Shown: positions 46,269-57,448 of the stretch, piece after piece | Layout of the letters: every line of letters begins with the position of its first letter | Numbering within the stretch: position 1 is the first letter of the stretch | Assembly: GCF_029962835.1 (NCBI RefSeq) | Contig: NC_080577.1 | Span: 26,642,501 to 26,706,500 of the forward strand | DNA from: Magnolia sinica | Lineage: Eukaryota; Streptophyta; Magnoliopsida; Magnoliales; Magnoliaceae | Length of the DNA: 64,000 bases | Direction: 5' to 3' | The notes under the pieces: generated by a model | What the model was told of the DNA's origin: nothing | What the model saw: the letters and a program-made list of their open reading frames with translations, nothing else | The model's database searches: none | Translations under genes and position numbers: made by a program

Positions 46269-48700
46269 CCTAGCCTCATTGGTCAACTTAAAATAGAGGA
46301 CTTCCATGATTGGTTTCTTGAAGTGGATCGATTTTTTGACTATATAGAGGTTTCTGAGGAGAAAAATGTCAAACTCATGGCCTACAAGCTGAAGTGCGGA
46401 GCCTCGACTTGGTGGGAATCACTCGAAAATTGACATATTAGGCAGATGAAAGTGGTGATCCCAACACGGTAGCGAATGAAGCAATTGATGCGGACACGAT
46501 TTTTGTCAATTGATTATGACCATGTATTATTCCCACAATGCCACAATTGTCGGCAAGGTTGCCAATCAGTGAGAGATTATACAAAGGAATTCTAGTGAAT
46601 GTCTATAAGAAACGATTTGGTCAAGACTGAGTTGCAGAATGTTTCCGGATTCACTGATGGTTTTCGTATGACGATTCAAGATCGACTCCAAATGCAACCC
46701 ATCTTGATTATGAAGAAGGCCGTCAAGTTGACCACTTGAGTAGAGATATAATTGAGCATCCCAATGTATGAGACTATGTTGTAAAAAGGGTGACTATTAT
46801 TAAACCTTCATGCGTTGCAACATAGTCATGGGAAAGGATCCTGTGGGGGCGTCCTTGACCTCCTTAGCCGCAAATTGAGATTCAAAGTGTGGCTAAGTTA
46901 GACCTTAAAGGGAAACAACCAATGTTATTGGTTCAAATAAAAACCTTAACCCCTATGCTTCATCTCAACTAAATGAGTACTATTGATGTGGTCAACCTAG
47001 TCACCGATCCAATATGTGTCATCAGAGGCGGATGACTAATCTGGCCATTAATGATGGGGAGGCAAAAGATGGAGAGGACAATCTGAAAGTCGAAGATGTT
47101 GAACATGCCGAGGATGATTATGAAGAGGACAAATGGACTAACGAAGATCACAACAAGTCTCTGATCGTGAGGAAGTTATTGTACATGCTAAAAAAGAAAT
47201 AGATTCACAACGACACAACATTTTTCAAATAAAGTGCACTGTGAACCAAAAGATTCGTGTTTTGATCATTGATGGCAAGAAAAATGAGAATATCGTGCCT
47301 AAGACCATGATGGAAAAGTTACAATTGAAGGCAGAGAAGCCCCCCTCCCTAGGGGTGTACACGAGTATAGCTTAGCACAGCTCAACTCGGCTCAGCCACT
47401 AGTTGACCCCAGCTCAAACTCGGCTCGACTTGGTCCTCGAGCCTGACTGGCCAGCTCGACTCAGTTCGGTTAGCAGCTCGGGCCAGTTCGAGCCAAGATT
47501 GAGCCTTTGCAGCGTTTTCTCAAATGAGTGCACTTTCAATTTCTCACGAAATGTAAAGCAACAACTTTGGTTTAAAGGTATTTCATCAAATACTTAGCAT
47601 GCAACATAAAAATCAAGATACGAGGGTATTTGTTTCATATCCATACCTTCCTCGCCACCAGCTAACACTTCATCGAGTCATTTCATCAAACACTTGCTGA
47701 GCAACATCAATATCAAAGATTCAAAATAATCGAGTCATTGAGCTGGTTCGATTCGATTCAAGTTAGGGTTTGATCTGAGTCGAGTTGAGCTCGGGCAAGC
47801 TCGAACTCGGCTAAAAAATTTTTTGAGCTCAAAAAGTTAGCTTGACTCGGCTCGAACTTAGTTTCTAACTGAGTCGAATTGAGCTTTTTCGAGTCGAGTC
47901 GAGCGAGCTAACCAAGCTAACTCGGTTCATGTACACCCCTACCCCTCCTTATACTTGAAAAGAGAAACGAGTTAGAGTAGCACGAGTGCCCTGTTAGTAA
48001 CGGCGCACGACTCTTCCTTAATGTGGATCAAGAAGGCCGGTGAAATAAAGGTAACTGAACAATATCGTATTCCCATCTCCATTGCTAAATATTATAAAGA
48101 TGAAGTAATGTATAACATAGTTGATATGGAGGCTTGTCGCATGTTACTTAGTCCACCACACATAGAGGTTGTGATAATATATTCATTTTTGTTAAAGATG
48201 GTAGAAAGATTATCCTCATCCTTACGAGAACAGAAAATCAATCTAAGGCTTCTAAAGTTGATGAGCGATCTCTCCTAACCATATAAGACTTCGTTAAAGA
48301 ATCTAAGGAGGTGGGAGAGATCTATGCATTGATCGTAAAGAGGAAAAAGAAGAACCCACAAACATTTTAAAGAATTTACAAGAATTTAATGCCAAGTATA
48401 AGGACACAATTGATAAACATTAGTGATAAAAGATATTTGGAGTATGTGATAATGTGCTAGTTCACTTGTGCAAGAAGAAGTTTTCAACTATAATATATTA
48501 TAAGCCCGGGGAATAAAAAGATAGGCCCTGTTTCGATACTCAATAAAATCAATGATAATGCATATGTTATTGATCTTTCCAAGGGCTTAGAAATCTCACA
48601 GACTTTCAATGTAGTAGATCTGTATGAGTATCATGAATCAAGTCCATTGAATAACTTGTGGATGTGTTCTTTACAAGTGGAGATTGATGTAAAACACGTC
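46269..48700 (+). pseudogene. Ty3/gypsy fossil (gag, protease, end of integrase)
   Basis: It begins at once after the D LTR with gag sequence (DFHDWFLEVDRFFDYIEVSE, KLMAYKLKCGASTWWESLEN). A zinc-knuckle region near 46,985-47,030 follows, then a protease region (CTVNQKIRVLIIDGKKNENI near 47,221 and DEVMYNIVDMEACRMLL near 48,091). Near 48,450-48,640 there is an integrase C-terminal tail. RT and most of integrase are absent. The wording fits Reina/Galadriel-like chromoviruses. It is old, internally deleted and much interrupted. A hAT-like element sits within its protease region. Confidence 0.75.
47350..47941. mobile_element. hAT-like non-autonomous DNA element (MITE)
   Basis: It is 592 bp with terminal inverted repeats TAGGGGTGTACA and TGTACACCCCTA. 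The flanking 8-mers CCCCTCCC (47,342-47,349) and CCCCTCCT (47,942-47,949) match at 7 of 8, the duplication length expected of hAT transposons. It has no transposase. The interior is rich in CTCGGCTCGA, GAGTCGAG and GAGCTCG words, which are partly self-complementary. I recall similar AGGGGTGTACA-ended repeats in other plants. It inserted into an already old gypsy element. Confidence 0.75.
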
Positions 48701-49460
48701 GTATATTCATTCTTAGCACAATTGGATCAAAAGAAGCCCGAATGCAAATGAAAGTAATTTGTCAAAATTGGGCTTAGTCATACGTAAGGCATAACGCAAC
48801 TGGGCCCTAAGCGTGTCCAGTTCGAAGAGATTCATTCCAAATATTGAGAAATTGTTATTTAAAGCGTTGACTATAAAACAGCCATAACTTTTAATTTGGG
48901 CACTGTTACGAAACGCACGACCTATCAATCTTTATGTAACAGTGCTTATGGGGTTAAACGACTTGTGTAGCTAGTCACAAACGTCTGTTTCGTGAGAAAC
49001 GCTTGTTTTGAGAGTCAAAATCAAAATATTAGAAAAAATTTACTTATTTTTTGAAAATTTTTATTTTCATCATATCACCTTATTTTTATAGTTTGATTAT
49101 TTATTTATTTTTATTATTATATATTTTTAAAAGTTGCTCGTAATAATGATGGGAACGTTCTGGTAATGTTTATTTGATGTTTTTATTTTTAACAAATATA
49201 ATTTTTGAAAAGATTTTTTTTTTTTTTTTTTTTTTGTTGTTTTGGATAATTTCAAATTAGGATTTTGAGTCTTCCGTATAAATGATGTAATCGAGCAATC
49301 TTAAATTATTATTTACTAAAAATAGTTGAGTTTCTTTCTTCTTTCTTCCTTTTTTTTTTTTATTTCCTCATGAATTTAAGTTATTTACTACTTGAAAAAG
49401 ACATTGATCTTAAAGGAAAAAAAAAACACATTTCATTCTCTTCCTTGCATCAGCTGAGTT
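48701..49460. other. AT-rich intergenic sequence
   Basis: No gene is visible. The 49,000-49,460 part is strongly AT-rich, with T runs at about 49,207-49,235 and 49,349-49,362. The edge of the PLAC8 duplication lies at its right side, where sequence similar to 60,965 begins (TTTTTTGGGTGAGAA). Confidence 0.5.
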
Positions 49461-49577
49461 TTTTTTGGGTGAGAATGTCTAGCACGGTCAGAACCACCTA
49501 ATATATTGCTAGGATATTGCACTTTCCTGCCATGCTGGCATATGTGGTACCAATCTGGATCCTCCACTTGTCACAAA

Positions 49578-49757
49578 CAGAATTTCTTCCTTTCTGCACC
49601 ATTGATAGTCCACATCCTCACTACCGTTATCAGCATTGCTGCATTAAATGCAGTCTGTGATGATAAGCAGAATTTCTTGTTTTCTGCATCATTGATAGTC
49701 CACATCCTTACTGCCGTTATCAGCATTGCTGCATTAAATGCAGTCTCTGATGATATG
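49578..49757. repeat. Tandem duplication of a 90-bp unit
   Basis: Two copies (49,578-49,667 and 49,668-49,757), each starting CAGAATTTCTT and containing the near-palindrome CTGCATTAAATGCAG. They differ at only a few positions. The unit is exactly 30 codons, so a frame remains open through both copies on each strand, but I recognise no protein. The surrounding 49.5-50.15 kb is absent from the paralogous segment. Confidence 0.85.
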
Positions 49758-50431
49758 GCCCAATCATTGCAACAAGCAGTCCCAAACAAAGGATCGAGAT
49801 TCACATGGTACATGCAGTATGCCTACCAATTTAGGTTGAAATAACAACGCAGGCAGCAACTGGCAACTACAAACCTTTCAGGTCCCTAACTTTTTAAGCA
49901 ACGTAATTTTATTTGAGGCTTGCTCGAATATACATCCTGATATCTTGTAGTATGATGTATCAGGACTTTAGCCTTTGAATCTAGGTTACACTCCAGCTAT
50001 GCCGAGTCTACACAGGGACTTTTGCTAAGTCCCCTTAAGCCGTTTGTATGTTGCTATCGCTTTGATTGTTGGAAACTCAACAACCGGAAGATCCCGAATG
50101 AATTGTTTTAACCTTTTTATAATTATGCTCTTTTACCAGTCATTGTAACCTTTGTATAATCAAAAGGTTGAAATATTCGATCCAAGAATTTTTCCTGGGC
50201 ATCTCCCATCTAGGGGCAAACCCTATAAATTAAACTATCTTGAAAAAAAAAAAATAATAATAATAAAAAATACAGAAGCAAATTCAACACTTGATTTCTG
50301 GCGTGTCTTATTGTAATAAATTAGGATTACAATTCAACCTGATTTTGCATCCAAACATACCCAAATCATGTTGTTCAACGATTATATCTTTCTTATTAAA
50401 AAACAAAAAGAAAAAGAAACGGCATACTTAC

Positions 50432-51566
50432 AACTCCGCCCTTCATCCAACACTTCTGCTATCCGTCCAAAAGTGATACATGGGAAGCAGTATGTAATGA
50501 AACCTGCAATCCATCCAACGTTAACACACGAAAAAAGGTATTACACAACCCTCGATCGGATGTTGAATATATGTACAGGTTCGCCTTGTTTAAGTCTGTA
50601 TCGGTGGGGTCCATGGTGCAGTCATCCAAACTGGTTAAATGATGGGCCATCCATGCTGTGGATGGCCCATAAAGTTAAAATAACCTAGATGGTCTATCAC
50701 CACTCGATTGGTGACCATGAAAAATACTACTAAGAAAGAAAATAGAGTCATTGTCAAGTATTCAATTGAAGAAAGTTTTGGACATTGGAAACTGGGGCCC
50801 ACTTGTGGGTAATCACTATTGGGTAGGTCACATGAGGATTAAAAAGAAATTATTGAGATATTGATATTTGCCCATCTACCTTTTCCTTTGAATGATTTAA
50901 ACCATATATTGCAATCCCAGGCCATCTATACTATAGATCAAAGGGGTGATTAGACCCATCCGTTCTAATAGTGGTTAGGTGGATTACTAGATCTATACTG
51001 TTCATCCTCAACTTTACAGAGGTTCCATATCGTGTAGACCATCGGATGTAGATCTTGAGGGCTCACTCTTCAGCAAAGACTTCCAGAAAGAACACATGGT
51101 TGACGGCTACAATGTTCCAATATTTGAAGATAGTGCAAAACCCATCTACGAAAGAGACTGCGGAACTGTTGATAGTACGGGCCACACTGTGAATGGCCTA
51201 GGCACCACATATCTCCCAGATGTAAATGTCCCAAACCGTTCAGGCTCTTCATCTTGACTAGATGAAGGGTCACGATTTCTAAACTCAGGTGGGCCTCAGT
51301 GAAAATAAAGGGTGGGTGTGTTACCTCCTCCCTATTCCCTTCCTATAGCAAATCTGCTTTTTTTTTTTTTCGTGATGGGCCATCCATCCACCGCGAGTCC
51401 TATAATACCAACGTTTTAGATCCGTGAACCATGTGACCCAATTGTAGAAATTAACTGAAGAAGGCATGACAGGAAAAGCAAAGATCTTACAAGTACTACA
51501 TTCTCCTCCGCACCCACAAAGGTCCGCAGACCACTTTGATTTCTGACCCTGCGTAGCAATATTCAT
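50432..51566 (-). pseudogene. Truncated PLAC8/PCR-like gene copy (exons 1-2 only)
   Basis: Exon 1 (51,566-51,491) codes MNIATQGQKSKWSADLCGCG and a few more residues, and ends at a GTAAGA donor. Exon 2 (50,503-50,432) follows a TTGCAG acceptor, codes the block FPCITFGRIAEVLDEGRS, and ends at a GTAAGT donor. Both exons keep frame and splice phase (phase 1 at both ends) and match the intact gene at 59,058-62,221. The exons for the second membrane segment and the CCxHCCCxPCALCQE-like core are not found downstream to 48,700, so it cannot make a full PLAC8 domain. Expression of a short product or fusion to another exon is possible but unproven. The family signature here reads CFITYCFPC, so the usual second Cys and the first Cys of CPC are both replaced by Phe. 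Confidence 0.8.
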
Positions 51567-51630
51567 GGTTGATTTTCACACGAGTTTGTTATCATTCAAG
51601 TATATATACCAACTTAACATCTACATCTAA

Positions 51631-51638
51631 TATATATA
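51631..51638 (-). promoter_or_regulatory. TATA box of the truncated PLAC8 copy
   Basis: TATATATA lies 65 bp upstream of the ATG. The intact gene has the same box at nearly the same distance (62,283-62,290), which supports it as the shared core promoter. Confidence 0.6.
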
Positions 51639-51658
51639 GACTCACACATCTTGTTCGA

Positions 51659-51957
51659 CACGTGTGACACATGCATTCTCTACACATACATGTTAAACAC
51701 GTGTTGTTAGGGCAACCCCTAGTGGACCCCACTTACCACGTGCCAGAAGTAAAACTGACAGCCTTCACGGCTTGTGATCTGCAGTCTGTCGTCCTTTTCT
51801 CTATTTTCAGACACGAGAGGTGTGTGAGGTAATGTACATCAGAAACAAGGCGGAGAAAAAGAGAGAGGAGAGGAGAGAGAAAGAAGAGAGAGATCTGAGA
51901 GAGGAGAAAAAATAAAAGGAAGGAGAAAGGAAGGTGTGCATACGATGCGTACACGTG
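51659..51957. promoter_or_regulatory. Cluster of four CACGTG (G-box) sites
   Basis: CACGTG occurs at 51,659, 51,698, 51,737 and 51,952, all within about 400 bp upstream of the truncated copy's ATG. The last sits between 9-bp inverted arms CATACGATG (51,939) and CATCGTATG (51,964). G-boxes are known targets of plant bZIP and bHLH factors, and the first fits the ABRE form ACGTGTC on the minus strand. Most of this stretch has no counterpart upstream of the intact gene. Confidence 0.5.
51838..51922. repeat. Purine-rich (GA)-type tract
   Basis: A plus-strand purine run rich in GAGAGAG lies upstream of the truncated PLAC8 copy, within the segment missing from its paralogue. Such tracts are common in plant promoters, but no specific role can be shown. 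Confidence 0.6.
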
Positions 51958-52242
51958 TGTATACATCGTATGTGCGCATTGTCACGAAGATAAATAAAAA
52001 AGAGCTTGTTTGTGTGCTTGCTCGAGATTGCATGCGTATGTATACCATTATAATCATAAAATCAAGTGAAATGGCTCGTCTTTCTTTTTATGTGGTTTAT
52101 TAATTTAACTGGGTTGTTAGGTCTGTGTTTTGGCTCCTTGATTCTTTTGTATAATGGTGTCCCTCGATTCACAATTGTTGTCCATGTGCAACAAATACAT
52201 CTATGAGTCGGTCTTTAAGTCTAACAAGTTGTACCATAAATT

Positions 52243-52348
52243 ACCTTCCGCCCTATGGATAACCTATTAGTGCTGATTTGCGGAATGCTAATAGGACCTT
52301 CCGCCCTATGGATAACCTATTAGTGCTGATTTGCGGAATGCTAATAGG
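52243..52348. repeat. Exact tandem duplication of a 53-bp unit
   Basis: Copies at 52,243-52,295 and 52,296-52,348 begin ACCTTCCGCCCTATGG and look identical. It is a recent duplication or an assembly error. The rest of 51,958-52,992 holds no visible gene; about 52,210 onward resembles 62,320-62,690. Confidence 0.9.
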
Positions 52349-52997
52349 ACCTGTGCATTGGATATGGAGATCAACATGGGAATGCCGATGTCTTCCTTTT
52401 CTTACACCCTTTAGCTAGAAAAGTTATGATGAGACTGAGCTTCTATTGGTGGTGGGATTGGGGACTCAGCTCTTATTTATATTCGACAAGGCAGAGGAGT
52501 TTGAAACCCATTAAAACACTTCTTCCTAAAAGGCTCCCCACGAAATTGGGAATCCTAGTTCCCTAGTGATACCGTGTGCTTATTAAAGTGGTAGCACACC
52601 ATTCCTTATGAATTTGTGGATGTATCACAACTTAGTGGGGCCCACTAATGCACCCAATCAACCTTTACGTTAATCTAGACCGTTGACCAATAAGGCCCAC
52701 CTTATAGGATTCTTACATAACATACAATCTTTCATGTGCATGAAACATCCAATCCGTCTAATTGGTTGGCCTCATCACCTATTACGAAAATAAGCTTAAT
52801 ACACATCACATTGGCTACACCATAGAATAAAATGTCTAACCACTGATAAATAACAAAATTAAAGTGCAATCCACCTATTGAGCGGATGTGACAGATTGGG
52901 CGTGGCACGCATTTGACAAGTTGGAAGTCATTCATTCAGTGGATGGTATCTCGTGGTCTAAGAGCGCTTTCCATGTAAGAAAACATTCATAGCTATG

Positions 52998-53483
52998 TGT
53001 TGAGATGTGGAGCCACATCTGGACAGGGCCGCTAGACTAGTCGAGGGTCCGCTCGACCAGTTGAGGAGCTTGCTCGACCAGTCAAGGTTACGCAGATTTG
53101 TTTGTGGATTTTACACGGACTGCGTATTTTTGAGGCGATTTCGCAAGGGCGCGGAAGGGAAGTTACCTAAACTATAAATAGGGGTTTCTAGGTCTATTCT
53201 AGGAAATGAGAAAAGGGTTTTCTAAGCTAGGCTAAGGTTATCTTTGTGCATGTGAGCATTAAGAGGTTAGTATATTGCTTGTAATCTTTGTTTTTCTTCG
53301 AAGTGGAAGATTGCATCCGTGATTTTTTACCCTTATTGGAGGTTTTCCATGTATATCTTGTCTTGTGGTTTGTTTGGAATACTTTGATTATTCTTCTAGA
53401 TTATATTTCTTCTTATTTATCATTTGTGGGTGAGATCGGAGATTGGATCTCGGTTCACTGTGTTGTTGGCGTGCTGCGCAACA
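52998..53483 (+). repeat. Copia 5' LTR
   Basis: 486 bp, ending GCTGCGCAACA. Near its start are repeated words of the type GCTCGACCAGTCGAGG, upstream of a TATA-like ACTATAAATAGG at about 53,169. The initiator-Met-type primer site (TTGTATCAGAGC) follows at 53,486. Confidence 0.88.
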
Positions 53484-53519
53484 ACTTGTATCAGAGCTAT
53501 TGGTTTAGTTCAATTGTGA

Positions 53520-54310
53520 GTGATGAAGGAAGAAGGGAGGACTAGAATTGAAAAATTTGATGGTTCAAACTTTACTTTCTGGAAGATGCAGATGGAGGAT
53601 TATCTGTATCAGAAGGACCTCTATATTCCTCTAGGAAGAAAAGAGAAGAAACCAGAGAAGATAATAGATGATGAATGGTTTTTATTGAATCGAAAGGTTT
53701 TAGGAACGATCCGACTCTCTTTGTCTAAGAGCGTCGCTTTCAATATATTTAAGGTGAAGACCACAAAAGAATTAATGGAAGCTCTATCTACGATGTATGA
53801 AAAACCCTCAGCGTCCAACAAGGTTTATCTTATGAAACAGCTATTCAACATGAAGATGTCAGATGGTGGGAGCCTGACTGAACATCTAAACGAGTTCAAT
53901 ACAGTCACGAGCCAATTGGAATCCGTTGGCATTGCTTTTGAAGATGAGGTCAGAGCGTTATTGATCTTGTCCAATTTTCTAGACAGCTGGGATGGTTTGG
54001 TGATTGCTATGAGCAATTCTTCAGGGTAGACAAAGCTGAAATTAGATGATGTGGCTGGTCTAATTCTCGGCGAATAATCTAAAAGAAAGGCATCGGGAGT
54101 TTTAGGGGATTCAGGGAATGCTCTAAACATTGAAGGAAGAGGAAAATTACTGAACAAAGAAGGCAATAAATATGAACATTCTAAGTCGAGGAAGAATTCC
54201 AACGGACCGAAAGACAAAGACAGGTGTTGTCATTGCTGGAAGAAGGGGCACATGAAACGTGATTGCAGGGCACTTAAGAAACAAGAAGGAAGCTCTCAAG
54301 GGATTCAATG
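53520..54310 (+). pseudogene. Copia gag fossil
   Basis: It begins MKEEGRTRIEKFDGSNFTFW, the usual start of copia gag, and contains MYEKPSASNKVYLMKQLFNM and LTEHLNEFN. The zinc knuckle CHCWKKGHMKRDC lies near 54,229-54,267. It is broken in its later part, and most of the first 170 codons are open. Confidence 0.85.
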
Positions 54311-57300
54311 AATCTATCTGAAGAGAGTGACACAGAGGCGTTGATCTTGTCTCTTGATGTGAGGAATAAGTCTTGGGTCATAGACTCGGGTGCTTCATTT
54401 CATGTCACTTCGTGTAAGGAAGTTCTGCGTGATTATATGTCAGGTGACTTCGGGAGAATTTACTTGGGTGATGATGATCCGTGTAGTATTGTTGAAAAGG
54501 GAGACGTTTATATAAGTCAGAAAGACGGAACGACTTTGAAATTGAAGGATGTCAGACATGTACCGAGTTTAAAGCGAAATTTAATCTCAGTGGGGCAGTT
54601 GGTCAATACTGGATATGTAACGACATTCACTAGTGATTCCTAAAAGATTACAAAAGGTGTTTTGGTGATATCTCGTGGCAAGAAGGAAGGTACTTTGTAC
54701 GTGACTTTAGGATCGTATAGTTCTCTCACAGTCGCATCAACTGAAGTGAATGAATAGTTATGGCATCAGAGGTTGGGACATATGAGTAAGAAATGGATAA
54801 AAGTACTATTGTCAAAAGGGAAGCTACCAGGGCTGAAGTCTATTGACTTGGAATTCTGTGAGAACTGCGTGTATGACAAATAGAAGAGGGTAAGTTTCAA
54901 GAAAACAAGACACGCTCTAAAGAAGCATTTGTTAGAGTTTGTACACACTGATGTGTGGGGACCGACACGGTATCATCTCTTGGTGGTTCACGTTATTTTG
55001 TTTCCTTTATTGATGGTGCTAGTAGAAAACTATAGGTTTATTTCTTAAAGTACAAATCTGATGTATTTGATGTATTTAAGAAGTGAAAAATAATGACAGA
55101 AAATGAGACAGGTAAAACAGTAAAATGTCTTAGATATGATAATGGGGGAGAGTACTATGATAAGAGGTTTGATAAAATGAAATCAAACATTAGAAAACGA
55201 TTCCCGGGACACCGCAGTAGAATGGTGTAGTTGAGCGCATTAATAGGACTATCTTTGAGCGCGCCAGGAGCATGAGGTTACATGCAGAGTTGTCGTAGAC
55301 ATTTTGGGCAGATACTGTGAATACTGCCACATATCTCATTAATAGAAGTCCCTCAGCACCATTAGATGGTGGGCTACCAGAAGAAACGTGGACTGAGAAA
55401 CTAGTGAACATTAACATATCTCAAAGTGTTCGGTTGCACTTCATATGTTCACATTGATGCAGAGCAAGTAAACAAGTTGTATGCGAAGTCCAAGAGGTGT
55501 ACGTTTATAGGCTACGAGCAGCATGATTTTGACTACCGTTTTTGGGATACAGAAAACATGAAAATCATTAGAAGTAAAGATGTAGTCTTCAATGAAAAGG
55601 TGATACATAAGGACATGCAATGTGCAGCAAATTAAGGCCAATGCGAAAGAATTCGTAGAGTTGGAAGAGTTACTGGACACGGGTGTAACAGTGCCACAGG
55701 ATGATCATGTATAGGAGCATTATGAGGTAAAGCCACAGACACCGATTGTGAGGAGGTCTACTTAGGAGAGGAGACCTACGGTCTGATACTCACCCTCCTT
55801 ACATTATCTACTGCTGATAGATAATGATGAACCAGAGTGTTTTGAAGAGGCATTACAGTTAGATACACAGATTAAGTGGGAGCAAGCCATGGATGATAAG
55901 ATGGACTTTCTTGAGTCTAATCGTACATGAGACCTATTTACTTTACTTAAGAGTAAGAAAGCTCTTCATAACAAGTGGGTTTACAGACTGAAAGAGGAGC
56001 ATGATGGTTCGAAATGGTACAAGACTAGATTGATTGTGAAAGAGTTCCAACAAAAGGCAAGTATCGACTTCACTGAAATATTTTCACCAATGGTGAAAAT
56101 GTCTACGATTTGCATGGTCTTGAGTATAGTAGCCACAGAGAACTTATATCTAGAGTAGCTAGATGTTAAGACATCTTTTCTTCATAGGGACCTTGAAGAA
56201 GAGATATACATGCATCAGCCGATAGGATACGTGGTACCAGGAAAGAAAAACAAGGTGTGTAGACTGAAGAATAGTCTATATGGCCTGAAGCAAGTCCCGA
56301 GGCAGTGGTACAAAAAGTTTGACAGTTTCATGTCGAGAAATGGTTTTAGGAGATGTCATGCAGACCACTGTTGTTTTTTGAAGAAGTTTGATACGTCGTA
56401 CATCATTTTTCTTCTGGACGTTGATGATATGCTTATGGCCGAATCAAGCATGAAGGACATCTCAGATCTCAAAAGACAACTGTCTAGAGAATTTGTCATG
56501 AAGGATTTAAGAGCTATAAAACAAGTCCTAAGCATAAGGATAAAGTGTGACAGGAAAAACAAGAAACTAGTTTTGTCATAGGTTGAGTACATAGCTAAGG
56601 TACTTGATCGATTCAGTATGAGAGGTGCTAAGCCGGTTAGCACTCTATTAGCCAATCACTTCAAGATTTCTAAGGAGCAAGGTGTGAAGACGTAGGAGGA
56701 ATGAGACAACATGTCTAAAGTCCCATACACGTCAGCTATTGTGAGTCTCATGTATGCTATGGTGAGCACGAGGCTAGATATTACTTAAGTAGTGAGAGTT
56801 GTTAATAGGTTTATGAACAACCCTGGGAAGGAACATTGGGAAGCTGTGAAGTAGATCCTTAGATACCTGGTAGGTACTAAGGATATAGGGCTATGTTATG
56901 GTGGATCAAAAATCAAGCTACAAGGTTATGTAGATTCAGATTTGGCAGGATATATCGACGGGAGAAGAAGTACTATAGGATATGTCTTTACTCTAGGTAA
57001 TGCTGCAGTCAGTTGGGTCTCTCAGTTATAGAAGATAGTATCTATCAGTACAACAGAAGCAGAATATGTTCCAACTACAGAAGCGTGCAATGAGACGGTA
57101 TGGATGCAAGGTTTCATGAAAGAGTTGGGTAAGAAGCAAGCAGATTGTAAGCTGTATAGTGACAGTTAGAGTGCAATACACTTAGCTAAGAATTCAACCT
57201 TTCATTTAAGGACTAAGCATAATGACATCAGATATCACTTCATACGTTCATTATTGGAAGATGGATCGATTGCTCTGGAGAAGATTCATACAAGTGAGAA

Positions 57301-57370
57301 TCCTGTATATATGCTAACTAAGGCAGTCACACAAGAGAAGCTGAAGCTATGTTCAGCTTTGATTGGTCTT
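54311..57370 (+). pseudogene. Copia pol fossil
   Basis: Parts in order: protease (WVIDSGASFHVTS near 54,376), the pre-integrase region (LWHQRLGHMSK near 54,760), integrase (near 54,940-55,400), an integrase-to-RT linker, RT (KTSFLHRDLEEEIYMHQPIG near 56,170 and LYGLKQVPRQWYKKFDSFM near 56,276), and RNase H (DLAGYIDGRRSTIGYVF near 56,940, TEAEYVPTTEAC near 57,052). This order, with integrase before RT, marks Ty1/copia. It is broken by many interruptions. Confidence 0.85.
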
Positions 57371-57448
57371 CAGGCTTGAAGAAGGGGAGGTGGTGCACTT
57401 CGGATATAGAAGACGAAAGTTTATAGTGATGTATATCCAAGTGGAAGA

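Noticed and set aside
49506-49844. Host gene spanning the 90-bp duplication
   Set aside because: The frame is open on both strands because of the duplicated unit. No domain or splice structure could be supported.
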